Source of the DNA: Roseateles sp. YR242 | Lineage (GTDB): Bacteria; Pseudomonadota; Gammaproteobacteria; Burkholderiales; Burkholderiaceae_C | DNA length: 64,000 bases | NCBI RefSeq assembly: GCF_900109745.1 | Contig: NZ_FOAV01000007.1 | Location: forward strand, 186,001-250,000 | Reading direction: 5' to 3' | Translations under genes and position numbers: made by a program | Notes under the pieces: model-generated | Told to the model about the DNA's origin: nothing | Database searches by the model: none | The model's input: only the letters and a program-made list of their open reading frames with translations | Shown here: positions 58,068 to 64,000 of the stretch, one piece after another | Position numbering within the stretch: the stretch's first letter is position 1 | How the letters are laid out: every line of letters begins with the position of its first letter

Positions 58068-58949
58068 ATGCTTTACCCCGAACTCTTCAAGCAACTCGAA
58101 GCCGTGCGCTGGAACATGGACACGGATATCCCTTGGGACACATTCGATCCTGCCAAGCTGACCGATGACCAGGCGCGCACCATCAAGATGAACGCCATCA
58201 CGGAATGGTCGGCCCTGCCGGCCACCGAGATGTTCCTGCGCGACAACAAGGATGACAGCGATTTCTCGGCCTTCATGAGCGTCTGGTTCTTCGAGGAGCA
58301 GAAGCATTCGCTGGTGTTGATGGAGTACCTGCGCCGCTTCCGTCCGGATATGGTGCCCACGGAGGCGGAGCTGCATGAAGTGCGCTTCGAATTCGACCCC
58401 GCCCCGGCGCTGGAAACGTTGATGCTGCACTTCTGCGGCGAGATCCGACTGAACCACTGGTATCGGCGTGCCGCCGAGTGGCACACCGAGCCTGTCATCA
58501 AAGCCATCTACGAAACCCTGTCGCGTGATGAGGCCCGCCACGGTGGCGCCTATCTGCGCTACATGAAGCGCGCCATGTCCAAGTTTGGCGATGAGGCCAA
58601 GGCGGCGTTTGCCAAGGTGGGTGTGTTGATGGCCAGTGCCCGCCGCACGGCCCAGGCGCTACACCCGACCAACCTGCATGTGAACGCAAAGCTGTTCCCG
58701 CGTGACACCATCCAGAGCCGCCTGCCGGATCCGGAATGGCTGGAACGCTGGCTGGACAAGCAAATCCAGTTCGACAGCGTGTGGGAGAACAAGGTGGTGG
58801 ACCGCATCCTGCACAACATGAGCCTGCTCATGGAGCGCAGCTTCGCCAGCGTTCAGGAGCTCAACCGCTACCGCAAGGAAATCACCCAGCGCCTGGCGCA
58901 GGCCGCCCAGCAGCAAGGTGGCGGTGATCTGGCGCCTCAAGGCCACTGA
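58068..58949 (+). CDS. ferritin-like di-iron protein (acyl-ACP desaturase-like fold)
   Basis: A 293-aa cytosolic protein. Two Glu-x-x-His pairs are visible: FFEEQKHSLVLMEYL (about 82-96) and RDEARHGGAYLRYM (about 156-169), with extra Glu in the helices (TEMFLRDN, FCGEIRLNHW), which gives a di-iron site in a four-helix bundle. The family resembles stearoyl-ACP-desaturase-type and other ferritin-like proteins of unknown substrate. AAGGA at 58055-58059 sets the start. Substrate is unknown. The short inverted repeat CCCGA/TCGGG (58030-58046) is upstream. Confidence 0.8.
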   Translation: MLYPELFKQLEAVRWNMDTDIPWDTFDPAKLTDDQARTIKMNAITEWSALPATEMFLRDNKDDSDFSAFMSVWFFEEQKHSLVLMEYLRRFRPDMVPTEAELHEVRFEFDPAPALETLMLHFCGEIRLNHWYRRAAEWHTEPVIKAIYETLSRDEARHGGAYLRYMKRAMSKFGDEAKAAFAKVGVLMASARRTAQALHPTNLHVNAKLFPRDTIQSRLPDPEWLERWLDKQIQFDSVWENKVVDRILHNMSLLMERSFASVQELNRYRKEITQRLAQAAQQQGGGDLAPQGH

Positions 58950-59351
58950 TCCCTCAATGGCTGGGCCGCATGTGCCTGGCCGTGGTCAGGGCGACGTTCC
59001 TGCCGCTATGGGCCCGCTTCGGCGGGCCTTTGTTTTGGTGAATGGCCGTCCGTGGTGCCGGGCAGATATGAGCGTGCGAACGTGCGCGAACGAGCGAGGT
59101 GCCTTACGCGTCAAGGCAGCGGTGAATGAGCCGAGGTCATGGGACACAAGGTCTTGCCAGGTTCCAAGACCGCACCAGCAGGTAGACACTGAGCGGATTG
59201 CGCACAGCCGGGCCATATAGCCGGGCGTCACGCAAGACCTGACGTCTGCGCCGCCCACAGGACGAAGACACAATGCAGCGATTGACCCCCACGGTGAAAC
59301 GCTGGCCCTGCCAATCCTGGTGGAGCTGGCCTCGCCCCTTGGTGAAGCGCT
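58950..59351. other. 402-bp gap between the ferritin-like gene and gloA
   Basis: Apart from the terminator at 59011-59036, no gene or known RNA was recognised. A small frame at 59273-59455 overlaps the start of gloA in another phase and has no features. Confidence 0.5.
59011..59036 (+). terminator. intrinsic terminator after the ferritin-like gene
   Basis: GGCCCGC (59011-59017) pairs with GCGGGCC (59022-59028) around TTCG, followed by TTTGTTTT. Strong form. Confidence 0.9.
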
Positions 59352-59771
59352 ATGAAATATCTCCACACGATGGTCCGCGTGACCGACATCGAAGCCTCCC
59401 TCCAGTTTTATCGCGATGCCCTGGGCCTCCAGGAAGTCCGCCGTTTCGAGCATGAGGCTGGACGCTTCACGTTGATCTATCTGGCGGCCCCCGGTGACGA
59501 AGAGGCCCAGATCGAGTTGACTTACAACTGGGATCCCGAGACCTACACGGGCGGACGCAATTTCGGTCACGTGGCCTATGCGGTGCCCGACATCTACGCT
59601 GCCTGCCAACGGCTGATGTCGCACGGTGTGCTCATCAACCGTCCGCCGCGTGATGGGCGCATGGCCTTTGTGCGCTCCCCTGACAACATCTCAGTGGAAT
59701 TGCTGCAGGACGGTCCGGCGCTGCCGCCGGCCGAGCCCTGGATTTCGATGCCCAACACCGGCGCCTGGTAA
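59352..59771 (+). CDS. gloA: lactoylglutathione lyase (glyoxalase I)
   Basis: A 139-aa metalloenzyme that converts the methylglyoxal-glutathione hemithioacetal to S-lactoylglutathione. The two VOC modules supply metal ligands: His5 region ([15 protein letters not shown]), Glu in IELTYNWD, His in [10 protein letters not shown] and Glu in [17 protein letters not shown] and PPRDG are conserved. Length and order match E. coli GloA (135 aa). Monocistronic as far as can be seen. Confidence 0.94.
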   Translation: MKYLHTMVRVTDIEASLQFYRDALGLQEVRRFEHEAGRFTLIYLAAPGDEEAQIELTYNWDPETYTGGRNFGHVAYAVPDIYAACQRLMSHGVLINRPPRDGRMAFVRSPDNISVELLQDGPALPPAEPWISMPNTGAW

Positions 59772-59863
59772 AGCGCTGGCTCCGATCCCTTCGCAAGGCT
59801 GGATAGGATCGAACCTGCGGGCCCTGGGGCGGAGGACGACCTTGATTCAAGGAAGGTAAGGTC

Positions 59864-60940
59864 ATGCGTGAGACGGCTTTGAATCCTTGCGCCAGTGGCT
59901 GGCGTTCAGTGCCCCGGGCGCTGACGCTGGTGGCCGCTTGCTGCGGCGCCTGGAGTGGCGCGGCCAGCGCCCAGGTCGGCGAAGGCGCCGCGCCGCAGCC
60001 GCCATCGGTGGGTGCGTCAGCCGGGCTGTCTGCCCCAGCGCCCGCTCCATCGTCGGCCGCATCACCTGCCGCTTCCCCTGTCACGCCCGCGCCCCGCTAT
60101 TCCTTGCTGCCCACCCAAGGCAAGCTGCTGCTCACTGGCGGAGTGAGCAGCATAGACGGCGCCGCTGGGGGGGGCTTGACCCCCTGGGCCCTCACCGGCA
60201 GCTACGCCACTGATGGGCAGGTGGGCGCGACCGCTTTCTACACACGCCTGCCCACGCAGGACTATGGCCTGACAGGTTATGGCGCTCTGGTGGCTTTCGG
60301 CGAACGTGCCGAACTCTCCGTGGCCCGCCAGGACTTCGCGGCGGGCGGCACTGGCGCGGCGCTCGGCTTGCCGGGCCTGCATCTCAAGCAAACCATCGTG
60401 GGGGCCAAGCTGCGGTTGGCCGGCGATGCCGTTCTGGACGCAGACACCTGGATGCCGCAACTGGCGCTGGGCGTGCAATACAAGCATGTGGACGCAGGTG
60501 GGCTGAATCCGACACTGTCCGCGCTGGGGGCCAAGCGCCATGGGGTGGATATCTACCTCAGCGCCACCAAGCTGTTCCTGGCGCAGAGCACTCTCGTGAA
60601 CCTCACGCTGCGAGCCAGCAAAGCCAACCAGAACGGGCTTCTGGGCTTCGGTGGCACGGCCAGCAGCCGCTATTCGTTGCTGCCCGAGGTGTCGGTGGCC
60701 TACCTGCTGAACAAGCACTGGGCCATTGGGGCTGAATACCGCATGAAGCCGGACAAGCTCAATCCGTCCGTGCTGGGCGATGCCCTGAAGGAGGACGACT
60801 GGAAGGACATCTTCGTGGCGTGGGCCCCCAACAAGCGGGTGTCACTGACGGCGGCTTATGTGGATCTGGGCCAGGTGGTGCCTGGTATCCAGCCCCGCCG
60901 CCAGCGAGGCGTGTATGGCTCTATCCAGCTGGCGTACTGA
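59864..60940 (+). CDS. DUF3034-family exported protein, probable outer-membrane beta-barrel
   Basis: A 358-aa precursor with a signal peptide (RALTLVAACCGAWSGAASA-Q) and a ~50-residue Ala/Pro/Ser linker before RYSLLPTQGKLLLTGGVSSIDG. The rest consists of alternating strands ending in GVYGSIQLAY, with the aromatic C-terminus of outer-membrane barrels. The family (DUF3034) has no known function. It lies 18 bp before a haemoglobin gene in the same operon. AAGGAAGG upstream supports the start. Confidence 0.85.
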   Translation: MRETALNPCASGWRSVPRALTLVAACCGAWSGAASAQVGEGAAPQPPSVGASAGLSAPAPAPSSAASPAASPVTPAPRYSLLPTQGKLLLTGGVSSIDGAAGGGLTPWALTGSYATDGQVGATAFYTRLPTQDYGLTGYGALVAFGERAELSVARQDFAAGGTGAALGLPGLHLKQTIVGAKLRLAGDAVLDADTWMPQLALGVQYKHVDAGGLNPTLSALGAKRHGVDIYLSATKLFLAQSTLVNLTLRASKANQNGLLGFGGTASSRYSLLPEVSVAYLLNKHWAIGAEYRMKPDKLNPSVLGDALKEDDWKDIFVAWAPNKRVSLTAAYVDLGQVVPGIQPRRQRGVYGSIQLAY

Positions 60941-60958
60941 ATCCGAGAGGAGCACCGC

Positions 60959-61420
60959 ATGAATCACCAAGCTTCCCTGATCCGTCGTGGCGTGGGGGCG
61001 CTGGTGTGCGCTGCCGTGCTGATGGTGATGCAGGCCCTGGCTGCAGGGGCCGCTCGCGCAGCGGACGATTCGCTCTATCGCGCGCTGGGAGGTGAAGAGG
61101 GCATTACCCGCATCAGCGCCGGCCTGGTGGAGCGCGCTTATGCCGATGAGCGGATCAAGCACATCTTTCAGGAGACAAATCCCCGTTTCCTGGCTGAGCA
61201 ACTGCGCAAGCAGTTCTGCGAGCTTAGTGGAGGGCCCTGCAAGTACGACGGTGAGAACATGAAGAACTCACACGCCAAGCTGGCCATCAACAAGGCTCAC
61301 TTCAATGCGCTGGTGGAGGACCTGCAGGCTGCGATGGATGCGCAGGGGGTGCCCTTCATCGCGCAGAACCGCCTGCTGGCGCTGCTGGCGCCCATGCACC
61401 GGGACGTCATCACGCGCTAG
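60959..61420 (+). CDS. group I truncated haemoglobin with signal peptide
   Basis: A 153-aa protein. A signal peptide (about 1-35, core GALVCAAVLMVMQALAAGA) precedes the trHb fold: LYRALGGEEGITRIS, AYADERIKHIFQET, then SHAKLAINKAHFNALVEDL with the proximal His105. LRKQFCELSGGPCKYDG carries a Cys pair. Export of a group I haemoglobin is unusual; the pair with DUF3034 suggests a periplasmic haem protein with a partner in the outer membrane. GAGAGGAG at 60944-60951 sets the start. Function (O2, NO or peroxide chemistry) unknown. Confidence 0.9.
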   Translation: MNHQASLIRRGVGALVCAAVLMVMQALAAGAARAADDSLYRALGGEEGITRISAGLVERAYADERIKHIFQETNPRFLAEQLRKQFCELSGGPCKYDGENMKNSHAKLAINKAHFNALVEDLQAAMDAQGVPFIAQNRLLALLAPMHRDVITR

Positions 61421-62234
61421 GGCGTGCGGCAGCGTCGTGAGGCGGGGCGGTAGATGCCGGTTCCAGCAACATCCAGGGCCGGGCTTGTGATGGAAAGCTT
61501 TTGGCTCTGTCGTAAGCCTCTTCCAGCCGTCTGCCTCGGAGAATCCAGCCGCTCTGGCGCGGGGGCTGCTTCCAATCTTCGGTGGAAATGCCGAAGTTTT
61601 CGCCATTTGCATCCTTGCCAAGCAGCATGCTATGGGCTTCGGGAGTGCACATCAGGAGCGTCTGGCCTGGCCGCAGGGCGTTCACGGCAGGGTTAATCAC
61701 GCGTTCGAACAGGTCCAGCTTCCAGCCTTTTCCTGAATCCCTGGGAAGCGGCATCAGTTCGAAGAGGGACGGGTCCAGCTTTTCGTGGCCTTGGCACATG
61801 GGGCCCTGCATGGCCGGGTCACGGAATATGTCCGAGAGCATGCCCAAGAGCATCCTGGTCCTGATGTTGCGTTCTTCCAGCAATTTCACCTTTTCGGGCC
61901 ACGAGGGGGGCTTGGCTTGAGCCGCTGTTTTGCGAACCGGCGGCTTGGCGCGCTGGGCCTGAGCAGCGGTTTCTGGGGGCCGAAGGGTCGGAGGTGCATG
62001 CACTTTCAACATGTGCAGGTAACCCTCGTGAGAGCCAGTACCCAGGTATTCGTGGAGCACTAACAGCGCGTCGGTCCCCTCGCACCCGAGTGCTTGCATG
62101 GTTCCCAACCACCTCGAGGCAGTGTTCAATTCGCCGGTGCCGAGGGTGTGAGAATTCGGGGCCCTGGGGGCAGTCGCGCTAGCGCTCACCTCCGGGTCGA
62201 GCATGGGTGAGGAATGGGACGGCGACACGAACAT
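61410..62234 (-). CDS. hypothetical protein, 274 aa, no recognised domain
   Basis: A 274-aa soluble protein; I do not recognise the family. The N-terminal ~40 residues are Ser/Pro-rich, the part 40-75 is helical, a basic Lys/Ala/Pro-rich linker follows (about 90-115, with PPVRKTAAQAKPPSWP), and the C-terminal ~150 residues look folded (RTRMLLGMLSDIFRD, KLDLFERVINPAVNAL, LLMCTPEAHSMLLGK). No signal peptide or membrane segment. ATG 62234 is preceded by GAGGAGAG, and the frame's earlier TTG start at 62408 is rejected. Convergent with the haemoglobin gene; the 3' ends overlap by 11 bp. Confidence 0.75.
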   Translation of the reverse strand: MFVSPSHSSPMLDPEVSASATAPRAPNSHTLGTGELNTASRWLGTMQALGCEGTDALLVLHEYLGTGSHEGYLHMLKVHAPPTLRPPETAAQAQRAKPPVRKTAAQAKPPSWPEKVKLLEERNIRTRMLLGMLSDIFRDPAMQGPMCQGHEKLDPSLFELMPLPRDSGKGWKLDLFERVINPAVNALRPGQTLLMCTPEAHSMLLGKDANGENFGISTEDWKQPPRQSGWILRGRRLEEAYDRAKSFPSQARPWMLLEPASTAPPHDAAARPSA

Positions 62235-62418
62235 GTTGACTCTCCTCGGCGGTAAGTGGCTGCGGTGGAGGATGAGTAAGGTGCTTGCTTGAGGGGTTCC
62301 GCGCTCGCACGGCATCCTGGATGGCCCCACGCTGTGACGCGTGGGGAACGGACTACCGCTCGGGCTGCGGCTCCCCTCGAAATGTGGGCATCGGGCCATC
62401 GAAATCAAAGCGCCACCG

Positions 62419-62432
62419 TTTCGGAATTCAAG
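62419..62432 (+). promoter_or_regulatory. candidate HipB operator site 1
   Basis: TTTCGGAATTCAAG, identical to the site at 62518. Confidence 0.6.
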
Positions 62433-62468
62433 TGAATCACGAGGTACCGCCCCTCAGAACAGCGGTAG

Positions 62469-62483
62469 TTTCGGAGTTTGAGG
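62469..62483 (+). promoter_or_regulatory. candidate HipB operator site 2 (degenerate)
   Basis: TTTCGGAGTTTGAGG matches the TTTCGGA core; it lies 50 bp after site 1 and 49 bp before site 3. Confidence 0.4.
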
Positions 62484-62517
62484 AATTAGTCGATTGGAAG
62501 GTCCGAATGTGGCATCA

Positions 62518-62531
62518 TTTCGGAATTCAAG
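62518..62531 (+). promoter_or_regulatory. candidate HipB operator site 3
   Basis: Exact copy of site 1, 52-65 bp before hipB. Confidence 0.6.
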
Positions 62532-62572
62532 AAATTTTCCGCTAAGACAGGCCTTGGTCATCGACATCTTGG

Positions 62573-62583
62573 GAATTCCGAAA
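62573..62583 (-). promoter_or_regulatory. candidate HipB operator site 4 (inverted, at the start codon)
   Basis: GAATTCCGAAA is the inverted core TTTCGGAATTC; it runs into the hipB ATG at 62583, where bound protein could block translation or transcript elongation. Confidence 0.5.
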
Positions 62584-62876
62584 TGAACGCAAGCACCTCC
62601 TCTGAGTTAATGCGCATCACGGGTCCAGCCGACCTGGGGCCAGCCATTCGCGCGCGTCGCCGCGAGCAATCACTTCGGATCGATGACGCGGCTTCTCTGA
62701 CCGGCGTCTCTGTCGATCTACTGTCCCGCCTGGAAAACGGCAAGGGGTCGGTCCGGCTCGACAAACTGCTGGGCGTGCTCGATGGACTGGGGCTGATGCT
62801 CGTGCTTGGCCCCAAGGACCATCCGTGGATGCAGGCGACGGCGCGCCCGCAGGCCACTCCCCCTGAGCAGTCATGA
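62583..62876 (+). CDS. hipB: HipB-like antitoxin, XRE-family regulator
   Basis: A 97-aa protein. The HTH is at about 17-70: LGPAIRARRREQSLRIDDAASLTGVSVDLLSRLENGKGSV in successive helices, then LDKLLGVLDGLGLMLVLG. It is the expected size of HipB (88 aa) and is followed by an overlapping hipA gene (ATGA). In the E. coli system HipB binds operator inverted repeats and neutralises the HipA kinase; here the sites upstream have a different motif. Confidence 0.92.
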   Translation: MNASTSSELMRITGPADLGPAIRARRREQSLRIDDAASLTGVSVDLLSRLENGKGSVRLDKLLGVLDGLGLMLVLGPKDHPWMQATARPQATPPEQS

Positions 62877-64000
62877 CGCCGATCCCGGGACCCGCCATGC
62901 CCCACGCCTTGAACCTATGGGCCGATGGTCAGAGCGTCGCGTCCTTGGGCTATGCCTCGCTGGACGACCGTTGGTCGCTGGACTACGACCCCGACTGGGT
63001 CAAGATGCCGACGTCGTTTCCGCTGTCGCCTGCCCTGCCGCTTGAGCCACCGGTCGACGGCTACGCTGCCGGCGCCGTCAAGCGTTTCGTGGACAACCTG
63101 CTCCCCGAAGGGCGTGCGCTCGACATCACGGCGACGACCTACAAGGTGTCCAAGTCCAACATCTATGCGCTCATCAGCGCGCTGGGCACAGAGACCACGG
63201 GTGCGTTTCGCTTTTGGCCATCCGGCGAAGTCCCGCCTGCCACCACCACGACCCCGCTGCGAGAGGTGACCCGCCAGGAGTTGAACAAGCGACTGGACGA
63301 GCGCGACGACATTCCGCTGGCGGTCTGGGACGGCAAGGTGCGCATGTCTATCGCAGGTGTGCAGGACAAGCTGATGGTCTATGTGGACGGTGCCTTGGTG
63401 GAGGGGGGGCGCATGTTCCTGGTCGAGCCCCCCTTGGCGTCGACGCACATCCTCAAGCCGGAGCCCGAGCGACTCGGGACACCACATCTGGTGGTCAACG
63501 AGCACTTCTGCATGTCCTTGGCCCATCGCATGAGGCTGCCGGTGGCCGAGGTCGCCATCTACAGGACGCCGAGACCCGTCCTGGTGGTCCGTCGCTTTGA
63601 CCGCGAGGTCGTGCACAGCGACCGAGGCCAACCAGGGGTCAAGGTGAGGCGTCTGCACATCATCGACGCTTGCCAGGCATCGGACCTGCCTGCCGCCTAC
63701 AAGTACGAGCGCAACCTCGGGAGCGGAGAGCACGTGCGCAACATCCGCGAGGGCGTGAGCTTCGAGGTGCTCTTCGATCGAGTGGCGCAAACCGTTAACA
63801 AGGCTACTGCGCGCCTGACCCTGCTCAGGTGGGCGCTGTTCCAGTTCCTGATTGGCAACTGCGACGCGCATGGCAAGAACTTTTCGTTCTTTGTGCGACG
63901 CGAAGGGCTAGAGCCTGCGCCTTGGTACGACTTGGTGAGTGTGGTGCAGTACCCGGGCATCGACCAGGAGTTGGCCATGGCCTGGGGCGACGCGTTCAAG
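62873..64000 (+). CDS. hipA: HipA-family serine/threonine kinase toxin, 3' end outside the window
   Basis: The first 376 residues of a toxin of about 420. N-subdomain: LSPALPLEPPVDGYAAGAVKRFVDNLLPEG in two parts. Kinase motifs: MSIAGVQDKLMV (substrate/ATP loop), HILKPEPERL, VNEHFCMSLAHRMRLPV, VLVVRRFDRE and NCDAHGKNFSFF with catalytic Asp331, then WYDLVS. In E. coli HipA phosphorylates glutamyl-tRNA synthetase and stops growth. The start overlaps the hipB stop (ATGA); a second in-frame ATG at 62897 is possible. The catalytic site is intact, so the toxin is probably functional. Confidence 0.92.
   Translation, partial: MTPIPGPAMPHALNLWADGQSVASLGYASLDDRWSLDYDPDWVKMPTSFPLSPALPLEPPVDGYAAGAVKRFVDNLLPEGRALDITATTYKVSKSNIYALISALGTETTGAFRFWPSGEVPPATTTTPLREVTRQELNKRLDERDDIPLAVWDGKVRMSIAGVQDKLMVYVDGALVEGGRMFLVEPPLASTHILKPEPERLGTPHLVVNEHFCMSLAHRMRLPVAEVAIYRTPRPVLVVRRFDREVVHSDRGQPGVKVRRLHIIDACQASDLPAAYKYERNLGSGEHVRNIREGVSFEVLFDRVAQTVNKATARLTLLRWALFQFLIGNCDAHGKNFSFFVRREGLEPAPWYDLVSVVQYPGIDQELAMAWGDAFK

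Larger units (their letters stand above)
62235..62582. other. 348-bp divergent region upstream of hipB with an operator array
   Basis: Less GC-rich than neighbours, especially 62400-62580. It carries the repeated TTTCGGAATTCAAG motif described below. It must hold promoters for the hypothetical gene and for hipBA. No good -10/-35 pair is clear. Confidence 0.6.

Noticed and set aside
59800-59840. tRNA-like T-loop GGTTCGATCC on the minus strand
   Set aside because: The flanking bases do not form a T-stem and no acceptor or anticodon arms are present.

Overview
The window is high-GC, gene-dense chromosomal DNA of a beta-proteobacterium, most likely Burkholderiales of the Roseateles/Mitsuaria/Rubrivivax type. 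This is inferred from gene order (bamE divergent from fur; hpf-ptsN-hprK; thiL-pgpA-pncC; amgK divergent from lptD-surA-rsmA) and from proteins typical of that order (DUF3034 protein, HPr kinase with PtsN). No rRNA, convincing tRNA, CRISPR array, insertion sequence or phage was found. Most of the window is core chromosome, with accessory material at 2.8-8.8 kb, 33.0-33.9 kb and 61.4-64.0 kb.

Layout. 1-2750: an OmpR-type two-component pair (regulator cut by the window edge) and an outer-membrane beta-barrel gene closed by a strong terminator. 2816-8803: two tandem paralogous genes of unknown function (956 and 961 aa), built from degenerate ankyrin-like repeats, the second running 40 bp into the 3' end of purB. 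8764-17105: purB; a lipoprotein fusing a NodB deacetylase, a caspase-like domain, an EF-hand loop and TPRs; an acetyltransferase; a GST; and a DUF898 membrane protein with an M48 protease. 17178-25405: a second GST, sppA, metX-metW behind a SAM-II-like riboswitch and terminator, an aspartoacylase-like enzyme, a monoacylglycerol lipase-like hydrolase and an M20 peptidase. 25406-26785: a LysR gene bracketed by two copies of a 160-bp palindromic element.

26785-41897: amgK divergent from lptD-surA-rsmA (envelope biogenesis, rRNA methylation); a secreted RNase Sa/barnase-like toxin with its barstar; maeB divergent from a DctSR-like two-component system that runs into thiL-pgpA-pncC. 41947-51830, all minus strand: bamE-dapB-exbB-exbD-leuS-lptE-holA, followed by a cupredoxin-like protein and a GGDEF-EAL protein. 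51913-56466: fur, a 98-bp tandem repeat, hprK, ptsN, hpf and corA. 57229-61420: secreted glutathione peroxidase, ferritin-like protein, glyoxalase I, and a DUF3034 protein with an exported truncated haemoglobin. 61410-64000: a protein of unknown function and a hipBA module with a regularly spaced operator array; hipA is cut by the window end.

The genes most worth following up are the tandem ankyrin-like paralogues, the deacetylase-caspase-EF-hand-TPR lipoprotein, the cupredoxin/c-di-GMP pair, the exported haemoglobin pair, the hipB operator array and the palindromic elements.
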